64,000 bases of DNA, taken from positions 2,356,001 through 2,420,000 of the forward strand of contig NZ_JANADP010000001.1 of the NCBI RefSeq assembly GCF_024199945.1. Direction: 5' to 3'. Shown here piece by piece: positions 18,104 through 26,555 of the stretch (within the stretch, counting starts at the first letter, position 1; each line of letters starts with the position of its first letter). The notes beneath the pieces are model-generated. The model was not told the DNA's origin, did not search any database, and worked only from the letters and a program-made list of their open reading frames with translations. Both the position numbers and the translations under genes were made by a program. This stretch comes from Bradyrhizobium sp. CCGUVB4N. Lineage in GTDB: Bacteria; Pseudomonadota; Alphaproteobacteria; Rhizobiales; Xanthobacteraceae.

Positions 18104-18202
18104 GGCTGATCCAGGGGCATGTCCCGACCAGTAGTCGCCGCCGGCCTCGGCCCGGTTCGACGCCCTCGTGAACGCGAACGGCCGCCGCTGCGACCAAGGG
18201 GC

Positions 18203-18514
18203 ATGAGCCAGGCCATGACCGCGTTAACCTCCCTCAATTTCCGCAAGATCGCGGCCCTTGTGGCGGCCACCGGCACGCTGTTCTGGCTCTACACGTTCTA
18301 TGCGATTGCCCATGTCCCGCAGGGCGACGGCACCGGCCTTCAATGGCTCGCGGTGTTTCCGCTCGGCATGGTTTTTGGGCTGTTCTTCCTGCCGGCCTGG
18401 CTGCTGGTCGCGATCAACCGGTTGCCGCGGTTTACCACCGTGGTCGGCATTGCCGGCCTGATCGCCTTCGCGATCATCTGGGCGCAGCTTCTCAACGAGT
18501 TTCCAAAGTCGTAA
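18203..18514 (+). CDS. small integral membrane protein, unknown function
   Basis: 103 residues with three predicted membrane segments ('IAALVAATGTLFWLYTFYAIA', 'WLAVFPLGMVFGLFFLPAWLLVAI', 'VVGIAGLIAFAIIWAQLL'). I start at ATG 18203; an ATG at 18215 is equally possible, and the frame extends to 18119 with an implausible Arg-rich leader. The gene is convergent with mobA, 6 bases away. No recognised domain. Confidence 0.6.
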   Translation: MSQAMTALTSLNFRKIAALVAATGTLFWLYTFYAIAHVPQGDGTGLQWLAVFPLGMVFGLFFLPAWLLVAINRLPRFTTVVGIAGLIAFAIIWAQLLNEFPKS

Positions 18515-18520
18515 AGCGGC

Positions 18521-19162
18521 TCAGGCCGCGTCATCCAGCGCTGCGAGCCGCTCGGCCTCGGCGATGTCCTCGACCGTGTTCGCATTGAAGAACGGATCGA
18601 GCGGCTCGGCCGGCCACGTCACCGTTGCGAGCGGGTAGCGCGCGGTCCAGCGGTCGATCTTGCGGAGATCCTCGACGACCAGCGCATGACGCAGCTCGTC
18701 GCGCAAGGCGACGCGCCACAGGCCGATCACCGGATGCGACTGGTCGCCGGATGCGGCGACCGCAAGCTGTGCGTTCTCCCGAGCCCGCGCCTCATGCAGC
18801 CCTGCGACGAGGTCGCGTGGCAGGAACGGGCAGTCGCCGGCGGCGCTGAGCACCCATTCGATTTCCGGCCGGTTCGCCGCGGTCCAGTCGAGCGCGGCCA
18901 AAATGCCGGCGAGCGGGCCGGGAAAGCCGGGCACGTCATCGGCAATGACTTGCAAGCCGAACGCAGCGAAGCGTGCCGGATCGCCATTCGCATTGAGGAT
19001 CAATCCGTCGCACTGCGGCTTCAGGCGCGCGATCACGCGCTCCAGAATGGTGCGGCCTCCGATGGTCCGCATCGGCTTGTCGCCACCGCCCATGCGGCGT
19101 GCGAGGCCGCCGGCGAGCAGCACGCCTTGCGTGGCGGGAATTTCAGTCGTCACCAGCCTCAC
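18521..19162 (-). CDS. mobA: molybdenum cofactor guanylyltransferase
   Basis: 213 residues. The N-terminal signature '[22 protein letters not shown]' is the nucleotidyltransferase LxGGxxxRMGxxDK motif of MobA. '[14 protein letters not shown]' is the metal-binding region and '[14 protein letters not shown]' the conserved end. MobA transfers GMP from GTP to Mo-molybdopterin, making the MGD cofactor required by formate dehydrogenase. It starts with GTG at 19162 and overlaps fdhD by 20 bases, so the two are translationally linked. Confidence 0.93.
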   Translation of the reverse strand: MRLVTTEIPATQGVLLAGGLARRMGGGDKPMRTIGGRTILERVIARLKPQCDGLILNANGDPARFAAFGLQVIADDVPGFPGPLAGILAALDWTAANRPEIEWVLSAAGDCPFLPRDLVAGLHEARARENAQLAVAASGDQSHPVIGLWRVALRDELRHALVVEDLRKIDRWTARYPLATVTWPAEPLDPFFNANTVEDIAEAERLAALDDAA

Positions 19163-20033
19163 CCTTGCGCTTGTGCTTCGCCGACTCCTCTTCGACGTAA
19201 TCGAGGTTCTGGTCGTAGATGATCCGCTCCTCGCCCGCGAGCGCGATGAAGCGCTTTCCGCGGGTACGTCCGACCAGCGTCAGGCCCACTTGCCTCGCGA
19301 GATCGACGCCCCAGGCGGTGAAGCCGGAGCGCGACACCAGGATCGGGATGCCCATCCGCACCGTCTTGATCACCATCTCCGAGGTGAGACGTCCTGTCGT
19401 ATAAAGGATCTTGTCGGCGGCATCGACGCCGTGGCGATACATCCAGCCGGCGATCTTGTCGACTGCGTTGTGGCGGCCGACGTCTTCGGTGTAGCAGAGC
19501 GGCTCGCCCGCCTTGCACAGCACGCAGCCGTGGATCGCGCCGGCCTCCAGGTACAGCGAGGGCATGGTGTTGATGGTCTGCGTCATCTGGTAGAGCCAGG
19601 AGGTGCGCAGCTCGGCCTTCGGCAGCGCGACGCTTTCGACCGCCTCGAGCAGGTCGCCGAAAGCGGTGCCCTGCGCGCAGCCCGAGGTCTGCGTGCGCTT
19701 CTTCAGCTTGGCCTCGAAATTGGTGTGGTGCTCGGTGCGCACCACCACGACCTGGAGGTCGTCGTCGTATTCGACCTCGGTGACCGCGTCATTATATTTC
19801 AGCATGTTCTGGTTCAGCAGGTAGCCGAGCGCCAGATATTCCGGATAGTCGCCGATCGTCATCATGGTGACGATCTCCTGCGCATTCAGGTAGAGCGTCA
19901 GCGGCCGCTCCATCGGGACCTTGATCTCGACCCTGGCGCCGGTCTGGTCGGTCCCGGTCACGCTCTCGGTCAGGCGCGGATCGTCGGGGTTCGGGACGAT
20001 CAGGGGGACCGGGGCTTTGTCGATCTTCATCAT
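19143..20033 (-). CDS. fdhD: formate dehydrogenase accessory sulfurtransferase FdhD
   Basis: 296 residues. FdhD hands sulfur from a desulfurase to the Mo-bis-MGD cofactor before insertion into formate dehydrogenase. Landmarks: '[13 protein letters not shown]', '[22 protein letters not shown]', '[14 protein letters not shown]' and '[19 protein letters not shown]'. The catalytic loop reads '[12 protein letters not shown]', so only the first Cys of the E. coli CxxC is present and the second position is Gly. It is the first gene of an fdhD-mobA pair, divergent from mobB. Confidence 0.92.
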   Translation of the reverse strand: MMKIDKAPVPLIVPNPDDPRLTESVTGTDQTGARVEIKVPMERPLTLYLNAQEIVTMMTIGDYPEYLALGYLLNQNMLKYNDAVTEVEYDDDLQVVVVRTEHHTNFEAKLKKRTQTSGCAQGTAFGDLLEAVESVALPKAELRTSWLYQMTQTINTMPSLYLEAGAIHGCVLCKAGEPLCYTEDVGRHNAVDKIAGWMYRHGVDAADKILYTTGRLTSEMVIKTVRMGIPILVSRSGFTAWGVDLARQVGLTLVGRTRGKRFIALAGEERIIYDQNLDYVEEESAKHKRKGEAGDD

Positions 20034-20138
20034 GGGGGCGACGTTAGCATGACATTCGGGTCAAGCCGATATAAGCATGCGCACGACGACAGAGAAGCGG
20101 TTCCGGCGCGTTATGCGACCGGCGGAGATCGAGTTGCG

Positions 20139-20666
20139 ATGAAAGTCATCGGCCTTGCAGGCTGGAGCGGTGCGGGCAAGACCACGCTGTTGACGCGGCT
20201 GATCCCGCATTTCAACGCACAGGGCCTGCGCGTCTCCGTGATCAAGCATGCGCATCACCAGTTCGACGTCGATGTGCCCGGCAAGGATTCCTGGCGCCAT
20301 CGCGAGGCCGGTGCGGCCGAGGTGCTGGTGGCCTCCGCGAACCGTTGGGCCCTGATGCACGAATTGCGCGGCGCGGCCGAGCCGCGGCTGCCGGAACTGT
20401 TGAGCAAGCTGTCCGCGGTCGATCTCGTCGTGGTCGAAGGGTTCAAGCGCGAGCCGCATCGCAAGATCGAGGTGCATCGCGCTGGCAACGACAAGCCGCT
20501 GTTGTTCCCCGACGATCCCGGCATTGTCGGGATCGCGACCGACGTCGCGGTTGAAACCCGGCTGCCGACTGTCCATCTCGATGACATCGAGGCCGCTGCG
20601 GCACTGCTGCTGCGCGCGGCGATGCCGGTCGAGGAAGCGGTGGCAAGAAGCGCCGCGACGCGCTGA
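20139..20666 (+). CDS. mobB: molybdopterin-guanine dinucleotide biosynthesis adaptor MobB
   Basis: 175 residues. The P-loop 'GWSGAGKTTLLTRLIPHF' is followed by 'VSVIKHAHHQFDVDVPGKDSWRHREAGA' and 'DLVVVEGFKREPHRKIEVHR', all standard MobB elements. MobB binds GTP and assists MobA but is not essential in E. coli. The start at ATG 20139 is the natural one before the P-loop; the open frame upstream overlaps fdhD on the other strand and is not coding. moeA follows 9 bases later in the same direction. Confidence 0.92.
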   Translation: MKVIGLAGWSGAGKTTLLTRLIPHFNAQGLRVSVIKHAHHQFDVDVPGKDSWRHREAGAAEVLVASANRWALMHELRGAAEPRLPELLSKLSAVDLVVVEGFKREPHRKIEVHRAGNDKPLLFPDDPGIVGIATDVAVETRLPTVHLDDIEAAAALLLRAAMPVEEAVARSAATR

Positions 20667-20675
20667 CGAGGCACC

Positions 20676-21932
20676 ATGGCGCAACTGTCGGACGATTGCT
20701 TTGCCTTCGGTGGACCGATGATGTCGGTCGACGAGGCCGTTGGCCTGATTACGGCACGTGTCAGCGCGATTGCCGATCTCGAGACGGTCGCACTCGTCGA
20801 TGCCGACGGACGTGTCCTGGCGCGCGATATCGCGGCGCCCCTGCCATTGCCGCCTTTTACCAACTCCGCCGTCGATGGCTACGCCGTTGGCCATGCCGAC
20901 CTGCCGCGGGACGCGGAACGGGCGTTCCCGCTCGATGGCCGCATCCAGGCTGGTGGCTTGGCGCAGACCTCGATCAAGCCCGGCCACACCGCGCGCATCT
21001 TCACGGGCGCGCCGATGCCGCCGGGGGCCGAGACCGTCTTCATGCAGGAAGATGTCCGCATCGATGAGGCCGGCAAGATCGTGCTGCCGCCCGGGTTGAA
21101 GCGAGGTGCCAATGTTCGTCCGGCAGGCGAGGACATTCCAGTGGGACACGTCGCGTTGCGCGCCGGCCAGCGCTTGCTGCCCCAGCATGTCGCGCTTGCC
21201 GCAGCCTTCGGCCTGACCCGGCTCGATGTCGTCCGGCGTATCCGTGTCGCCGTCTTTTCCACCGGCGATGAGCTGGCCTCGCCCGGCGAGCCGCGCGCGG
21301 GCTCGCAGCTGTTCGATTCCAACCGCTTCATGCTCATGGCGATGCTGCGCCGTCTCGGCTGCGAGGTCTCGGATCTCGGCATTCTGCGTGACGAGCGCAC
21401 CTCGCTTGCCGACGGATTGAAGCAGGTTGCCGGTCACCACGATCTGATCCTGACCACCGGCGGCGTCTCGACCGGGGAGGAAGACCACGTCAAGGCGGCG
21501 GTCGAGAGCGTCGGCTCACTCGTGCTGTGGCGGATGGCGATCAAGCCCGGCCGGCCCGTTGCGATGGGCGTCATCGGCGGCACGCCGTTGATCGGGCTGC
21601 CCGGAAATCCCGTCGCGAGTTTTGTCACATTCGTCCATGTGGTGCGGCCGACCGTGCTGGCACTTGCCGGCAGCGTGTCGGAGCCGCTGTTGCCGATCCC
21701 GCTGCGCGCGGCGTTCACCTACAAGAAAAAGCTCGGCCGTCGCGAATATGTGCGCGCATCGTTGCGGCGTGCAGAGGATGGCTCGCTGGAGGCGGTGAAG
21801 TTTCCGCGCGAAGGGGCAGGCCTGCTGTCGTCATTGCTCGAGACCGATGGCCTGATCGAACTGGGCGAAGACGTTGTGCGGGTCGAGCCGGGCGAGAGCG
21901 TAGGTTTCTTGTCCTATGCTGATCTTCTCTAG
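20676..21932 (+). CDS. moeA: molybdopterin molybdotransferase MoeA
   Basis: 418 residues with the full MoeA motif set: 'PPFTNSAVDGYAV', 'VFSTGDELASPGEP', 'LTTGGVSTGEEDHVK', 'AIKPGRPVAMG' and 'GLPGNPVASFVTF'. It ligates molybdate (or tungstate) to adenylyl-molybdopterin. It is the most canonical of the three MoeA-family proteins in the window. Organised mobB-moeA-tusA, with short gaps suggesting one operon. Confidence 0.93.
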   Translation: MAQLSDDCFAFGGPMMSVDEAVGLITARVSAIADLETVALVDADGRVLARDIAAPLPLPPFTNSAVDGYAVGHADLPRDAERAFPLDGRIQAGGLAQTSIKPGHTARIFTGAPMPPGAETVFMQEDVRIDEAGKIVLPPGLKRGANVRPAGEDIPVGHVALRAGQRLLPQHVALAAAFGLTRLDVVRRIRVAVFSTGDELASPGEPRAGSQLFDSNRFMLMAMLRRLGCEVSDLGILRDERTSLADGLKQVAGHHDLILTTGGVSTGEEDHVKAAVESVGSLVLWRMAIKPGRPVAMGVIGGTPLIGLPGNPVASFVTFVHVVRPTVLALAGSVSEPLLPIPLRAAFTYKKKLGRREYVRASLRRAEDGSLEAVKFPREGAGLLSSLLETDGLIELGEDVVRVEPGESVGFLSYADLL

Positions 21933-21976
21933 GCCGTTGCATTGACGTGCTCGACCCCTCCCGCCATGTTGCGCCC

Positions 21977-22252
21977 ATGACAAGAGCAACGACCAGAACG
22001 ACGCTTGATCTCACCGGGCTGAAATGCCCGCTGCCAGCCCTAAAGACGCGCAAGGCGCTGAAACCATTGCAGCCGGGCGATCAGCTCGAAGTGCACTGTA
22101 CCGATCCGTTGTCCGTGATTGACATTCCGAACCTGATCCGCGAGACGGGCGACACGGTGGAGATCACCGAGCGCAACGAGGCGCGCATCGTGTTCTTGAT
22201 AGAAAAAGCAAATGGTTCGATAGACAGCGCCAATGCTGCGCTGCGTTCTTGA
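21977..22252 (+). CDS. TusA family sulfurtransferase
   Basis: 91 residues. 'LDLTGLKCPLPALKTRKAL' contains the CPxP motif whose Cys carries persulfide sulfur. I start at ATG 21977; GTG 21947 is possible. TusA-type proteins pass sulfur to tRNA modification, molybdopterin synthesis or FdhD-type enzymes. Placement 45 bases after moeA points to cofactor sulfuration for formate dehydrogenase rather than tRNA thiolation, as inference. Confidence 0.88.
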   Translation: MTRATTRTTLDLTGLKCPLPALKTRKALKPLQPGDQLEVHCTDPLSVIDIPNLIRETGDTVEITERNEARIVFLIEKANGSIDSANAALRS

Positions 22253-22570
22253 GCGCGTTACCGCGCTGATACCGACCATTTATCTATCGACATCGATGAC
22301 GGCTTCTGCCCCAATTGACTTTCTCCGTGCAGGCGCGGAGGTTGAGTCTTGTCCGCGATACGCGGATCAGCGGGCCACGTACGAAGCCTGCAAATCGTAT
22401 CGGGCATAGAGCGCCGATCAAGGGGTTAACTTTTCAGACGCGCGTGACGATCCTGGCGCGTGTCGGGTGATTGTGCGGAGCAGCAGGGACAACAGCTGCA
22501 CCGCAATGGGCTGAGGACCAGGATGGTAGCGGCAGTTTTGCTCAGAAGGGCAGCTGCAGGGGAGGAATGC
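22253..22570. promoter_or_regulatory. leader region of the OFA transporter gene
   Basis: About 318 bases between the TusA-like gene and the OFA transporter. No gene is supported. It ends in a strong ribosome-binding site, GGAGGAATGC, directly before the ATG at 22571. I found no convincing sigma-54 or FNR site. Confidence 0.4.
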
Positions 22571-24226
22571 ATGGCTACAATTGAGAGCGCTGGAACGATT
22601 TCGGGCGCCGGCGCGGGGTTTCTTGATCGCGAGCGAACCATCGCGACCGCCGGCTTCAACCGCTGGCTGGTGCCGCCGGCGGCGCTGTGCATCCATCTGT
22701 GCATCGGCATGGCCTATGGCTTCTCGGTGTTCTGGCTGCCGCTGTCGCGCGCGATCGGTTTGACCGCGCCGAAGGCCTGCCCGGACATCTCGCTGTGGTC
22801 GGAGCTCTTCACCACCACTTGCGACTGGAAGGTCGCAAGCCTCGGCTGGATGTACACGCTGTTCTTCGTCGTGCTCGGCCTCTCGGCCGCGATGTGGGGC
22901 GGCTGGCTCGAGCGTGCCGGCCCGCGCAAGGCAGGCTTCGTCGCTGCGCTGTGCTGGTGTGGTGGCCTCGTGCTCGGCGCCATCGGCATCTATCTGCACC
23001 AGCTCTGGATCATGTGGCTCGGCTCCGGCGTGATCGGCGGCATTGGCCTCGGCCTCGGCTACATCTCACCCGTGTCGACGCTGGTGAAATGGTTCCCCGA
23101 CCGGCGCGGCATGGCGACCGGCATGGCCATCATGGGTTTTGGTGGCGGCGCCATGATCGGTGCTCCGCTGGCCAACTGGCTGATGGACGTGTTCAAGAGC
23201 CCGACCTCGGTCGGTGTCTGGGAAACGTTCCTCACCATGGGCATCATCTATTTCGTCTTCATGATGATCGGCGCGTTCCGCTATCGCCTGCCTCCGACCG
23301 GGTGGAAGCCCGAGGGCTGGACGGCGCCGAGCGAGAAGAAGACGATGATTTCCGAGCATCACGTCCATCTCAACAATGCGCACAAGACGCCGCAATTCTG
23401 GCTGATCTGGTGGGTGCTGTGCCTGAACGTGTCCGCCGGCATCGGCGTGATCGGCATGGCCTCGCCGATGCTCCAGGAAATCTTCGCGGGCAAGCTGATC
23501 GGCCTTCCGGACGTCGGCTTCAACGCGCTGAACGCGGCACAGAAGGCGCAGATTGCCGGTATCGCCGCGGGCTTTGCCGGCCTGCTCTCGCTGTTCAACA
23601 TCGGCGGTCGCTTCGTTTGGGCGTCGCTGTCGGACTATATCGGCCGCAAGAACACCTACTACACGTTCTTCATCCTCGGCATCGTGCTCTACGCGCTGGC
23701 GCCGACCTTCGCGGCGATGGGCTCGAAGCTGCTCTTCGTGCTCGGCTTCGGCATCATCCTGTCGATGTATGGCGGCGGCTTCGCGACCGTGCCGGCCTAT
23801 CTGGCCGACATGTTCGGGACCCAGTTCGTCGGCGCCATTCATGGCCGGCTGCTGACGGCGTGGTCCACCGCGGGCATCATCGGCCCTGTCGTGGTCAACT
23901 ACATCCGCGAGTTCCAGCTCGCGGCCGGTGTGCCGCGCGACCAGCTTTACAACACCACCATGTATATCCTCTGCGCGATGCTGATCGCGGGCCTGATCTG
24001 CAACTACCTGGTCAAGCCGGTCGATTCGAAGTGGTACATGAGCGAAGCCGAGGTAGCGAAACTGCAGGCCTCAACGGCCGGAGCGAGTGCGGGTCAGCAG
24101 AGTGGCTCGTTCGGGATCGGCACCGGCGGTCTCGACGGCAAGGCCGCGCTGTTCTGGGCCTTCGTCGCCATTCCGCTGGCCTATGGCGTCTACAAGACGC
24201 TCGAGAGCGCGGTGAAGATCTTCTGA
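22571..24226 (+). CDS. OFA family MFS transporter (oxalate/formate antiporter type) with extra C-terminal membrane segment
   Basis: 551 residues. The N-terminal MFS segment reads 'LVPPAALCIHLCIGMAYGFSVFWLPLS' and the OFA motif region is 'GLGLGYISPVSTLVKWFPDRRGMATGMAIMGFGGGA'. 'WASLSDYIGRKNTYY' is the second-half MFS A-motif. Twelve membrane segments are expected up to about residue 485. A linker follows, then a thirteenth hydrophobic segment 'AALFWAFVAIPLAYGVYKTLESA', resembling the small partner proteins encoded beside some OFA transporters. Its position upstream of formate dehydrogenase suggests formate or oxalate exchange. GGAGGA fixes the start. Confidence 0.88.
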   Translation: MATIESAGTISGAGAGFLDRERTIATAGFNRWLVPPAALCIHLCIGMAYGFSVFWLPLSRAIGLTAPKACPDISLWSELFTTTCDWKVASLGWMYTLFFVVLGLSAAMWGGWLERAGPRKAGFVAALCWCGGLVLGAIGIYLHQLWIMWLGSGVIGGIGLGLGYISPVSTLVKWFPDRRGMATGMAIMGFGGGAMIGAPLANWLMDVFKSPTSVGVWETFLTMGIIYFVFMMIGAFRYRLPPTGWKPEGWTAPSEKKTMISEHHVHLNNAHKTPQFWLIWWVLCLNVSAGIGVIGMASPMLQEIFAGKLIGLPDVGFNALNAAQKAQIAGIAAGFAGLLSLFNIGGRFVWASLSDYIGRKNTYYTFFILGIVLYALAPTFAAMGSKLLFVLGFGIILSMYGGGFATVPAYLADMFGTQFVGAIHGRLLTAWSTAGIIGPVVVNYIREFQLAAGVPRDQLYNTTMYILCAMLIAGLICNYLVKPVDSKWYMSEAEVAKLQASTAGASAGQQSGSFGIGTGGLDGKAALFWAFVAIPLAYGVYKTLESAVKIF

Positions 24227-24317
24227 TCGCAAACCCACATCGTCGCGGGATGCTGGCACCTCAGCATCCCGCGACGCTCGCCTGACAAAACTGAGAATGG
24301 GATCTAGGGGGATTCTG

Positions 24318-24599
24318 ATGTTACGTACCCGTATCTGTCTTGCCGCCATGCTGCTGGCCGCAAGCGTTCATGTCGTGTCCGCGCAAACTGCAGCGGCGCC
24401 CGCCACCACCGCTCCTGCCGCAACGACCGAAGCCAAGCCGGGCAAGATCAAGCTGACCATGCAGAAGCTGAAGGACATGAAGGCCAAATGGTCGGCCAAC
24501 AAGCCGAAGCTGAAGGCGTGCCGCGCCGACGTAAAGGCCAAGGGCCTCGCCGGCGATGACCGCTGGTTCTACATCGAAGAGTGCATGAACAAGACCTGA
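24318..24599 (+). CDS. small secreted PsiF-like protein
   Basis: 93 residues. A signal peptide (MLRTRICLAAMLLAASVHVVSA) and an Ala/Thr/Pro linker precede a lysine-rich domain ending 'LKACRADVKAKGLAGDDRWFYIEECMNK'. That ending resembles one PsiF repeat, with two Cys about 25 residues apart that could form a disulfide. AGGGGG precedes the ATG. Function is unknown. It lies between the OFA transporter and the formate dehydrogenase operon. Confidence 0.6.
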   Translation: MLRTRICLAAMLLAASVHVVSAQTAAAPATTAPAATTEAKPGKIKLTMQKLKDMKAKWSANKPKLKACRADVKAKGLAGDDRWFYIEECMNKT

Positions 24600-24690
24600 G
24601 GAGTTCCGCCATCAACTCGCTTTGGGGGCGTGGCAGGGCAGCTGCCCGCCCTCTAAATGATTATAGAGACGTTCTAAATTTGCTTGGCCT

Positions 24691-24702
24691 CTGGTATACC
24701 AG
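24691..24702. promoter_or_regulatory. candidate operator upstream of formate dehydrogenase
   Basis: Perfect 12-base palindrome CTGGTATACCAG, 144 bases before the formate dehydrogenase start, in a locally A+T-richer stretch. TGGTATACCA is the type of site bound by FadR/FCD-class GntR regulators. The regulator is not identified. Confidence 0.45.
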
Positions 24703-24845
24703 CGGCTAGAGTTGCGTGGAATGAGACTTGGTCTCAGGGCCGCGTGCGACGCGGTTCCCGAGTGTCAGGTCTGGAAATGAGGGTGGATCGCGACGGCAAT
24801 CCCGCCCTGAGATCATCGCGCTTTTGAGGAGAACGCGACGTTTCC

Positions 24846-26555
24846 ATGAGCAGCAACGACGACGTTCACAAGGTCAGGGAATTCGAGCATCCGGGCGAGG
24901 GCCGCCGGCGCGCCAAGGCTACGCCCAAGGGCCGGCAGGTCGATCCGACCGCCTTGCATCAGATCGAGCAATTGCTCGGCGACAGGCCGCGGCGGCGCGA
25001 TCTCCTGATCGAATATCTCCACCTGATCCAGGACAAATATCACCAGATCTCGGCCGCGCATCTTGCCGCGCTCGCCGACGAGATGAAGCTCGCCTTCGCC
25101 GAAGTGTTCGAGACCGCGACCTTCTACGCGCATTTTGATGTGGTGAAGGAAGGCGAGGCTGGCATCGCGCCGCTGACCATCCGCGTCTGTGACTCGCTGA
25201 CCTGCGCGATGCTTGGTGGTGAAAAGCTGCTCGAGGATTTGCAGAGCGCCTCAGGCCCCGGCATCCGCGTCGTGCGTGCGCCCTGCGTCGGCCGCTGCGA
25301 TACGGCGCCGGCCGCCGAAGTCGGCCACAACTTCGTCGATCATGCGACCGTCACCAATGTGATGGCGGCCGCGAAGAGCGGCGACACCCACACGCATCTG
25401 CCGAACTATATCGACTACGACGCCTATGTCGCCGGCGGCGGCTACAAGCTGCTGGGTCGTGTGCGTTCGGGCGAGATGTCGAAGGACGATCTCTTGAAAG
25501 CGCTCGACGATGCCTCGCTGCGCGGCCTCGGCGGCGCCGGCTTCCCGACGGGGCGCAAATGGCGCGCGGTGCTCGGCGAGCCCGGTCCGCGCCTGATGGC
25601 GATCAACGGCGACGAGGGCGAGCCCGGTACGTTCAAGGACCGGGTCTATCTCGAGAGCGATCCGCACCGTTTCATCGAGGGCATGCTGATCGGCGCGCAT
25701 GTGGTGCAGGCCTCCGACGTCTACATCTACCTTCGCGACGAATATCCGGCCTCCCGCGAGATCCTCGAGCGCGAGCTCGCGAAACTTCCCGCGGGTGGTC
25801 CGACGCTGCACATGCGCCGCGGCGCCGGTGCTTACATCTGCGGCGAGGAGTCTTCGCTGCTCGAAAGCATCGAGGGCAAGCGCGGCCTGCCCCGGCACAA
25901 GCCGCCTTATCCGTTCCAGGTCGGCCTGTTCGGCTTGCCGACTCTGATCAACAACATCGAGACGCTGTGGTGGGTACGCGACATCGTCGAGAAGGGCGCC
26001 GACTGGTGGAAGGGCAATGGCCGCCACGAACGCCATGGCCTGCGCAGCTTCTCGGTCTCGGGCCGCGTCAAGAACCCCGGCATGAAGCTCGCACCCGCCG
26101 GCATCACCGTGCGCGAGCTGATCGACGAGTATTGCGGCGGCATGGCCGACGGCCATCAGTTCTATGCGTATCTTCCGGGCGGCGCGTCCGGCGGCATTCT
26201 GCCGGCGTCGATGGACGACATTCCGCTCGATTTCGGCACGCTGGAGAAATACGGCTGCTTCATTGGATCGGCCGCAATCGTGATCCTGTCGCAGAAGGAC
26301 AGTGTGCGTGCGGCGGCGCTGAACCTGATGAAGTTCTTCGAGGACGAAAGCTGCGGCCAGTGCACGCCGTGCCGCGTCGGAACCCAGAAGGCGGCGCAAC
26401 TGATGCAGAAGCCGGTCTGGAACCGCGCATTGCTGGAAGAATTGAGCCAGGCGATGCGCGATGCGTCGATCTGCGGGCTTGGACAGGCAGCATCGAATCC
26501 GTTGTCTTCCGTGATCAAATATTTCCCTGACGAGTTCAAGGAAGCCGCCGAATGA
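24846..26555 (+). CDS. NAD-dependent formate dehydrogenase diaphorase subunit (fused FdsG-FdsB; Fdh1B-like)
   Basis: 569 residues. Residues about 35-165 are the NuoE/FdsG-like [2Fe-2S] domain with Cys115, Cys120, Cys147 and Cys151. From about residue 190 the NuoF/FdsB-like part follows: 'GLGGAGFPTGRKW' (NADH site), 'INGDEGEPGTFKDR' (FMN site) and a [4Fe-4S] site at Cys503, Cys506, Cys509 and Cys543. It passes electrons from formate to NAD+. The fused form resembles Methylorubrum extorquens Fdh1B rather than the separate FdsG and FdsB of Rhodobacter and Cupriavidus. Its stop overlaps the next start (ATGA). Confidence 0.92.
   Translation: MSSNDDVHKVREFEHPGEGRRRAKATPKGRQVDPTALHQIEQLLGDRPRRRDLLIEYLHLIQDKYHQISAAHLAALADEMKLAFAEVFETATFYAHFDVVKEGEAGIAPLTIRVCDSLTCAMLGGEKLLEDLQSASGPGIRVVRAPCVGRCDTAPAAEVGHNFVDHATVTNVMAAAKSGDTHTHLPNYIDYDAYVAGGGYKLLGRVRSGEMSKDDLLKALDDASLRGLGGAGFPTGRKWRAVLGEPGPRLMAINGDEGEPGTFKDRVYLESDPHRFIEGMLIGAHVVQASDVYIYLRDEYPASREILERELAKLPAGGPTLHMRRGAGAYICGEESSLLESIEGKRGLPRHKPPYPFQVGLFGLPTLINNIETLWWVRDIVEKGADWWKGNGRHERHGLRSFSVSGRVKNPGMKLAPAGITVRELIDEYCGGMADGHQFYAYLPGGASGGILPASMDDIPLDFGTLEKYGCFIGSAAIVILSQKDSVRAAALNLMKFFEDESCGQCTPCRVGTQKAAQLMQKPVWNRALLEELSQAMRDASICGLGQAASNPLSSVIKYFPDEFKEAAE

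Noticed and set aside
20061..21488. 475-codon minus-strand ORF opposite mobB and moeA
   Set aside because: Shadow frame; mobB and moeA motifs are unambiguous on the plus strand.
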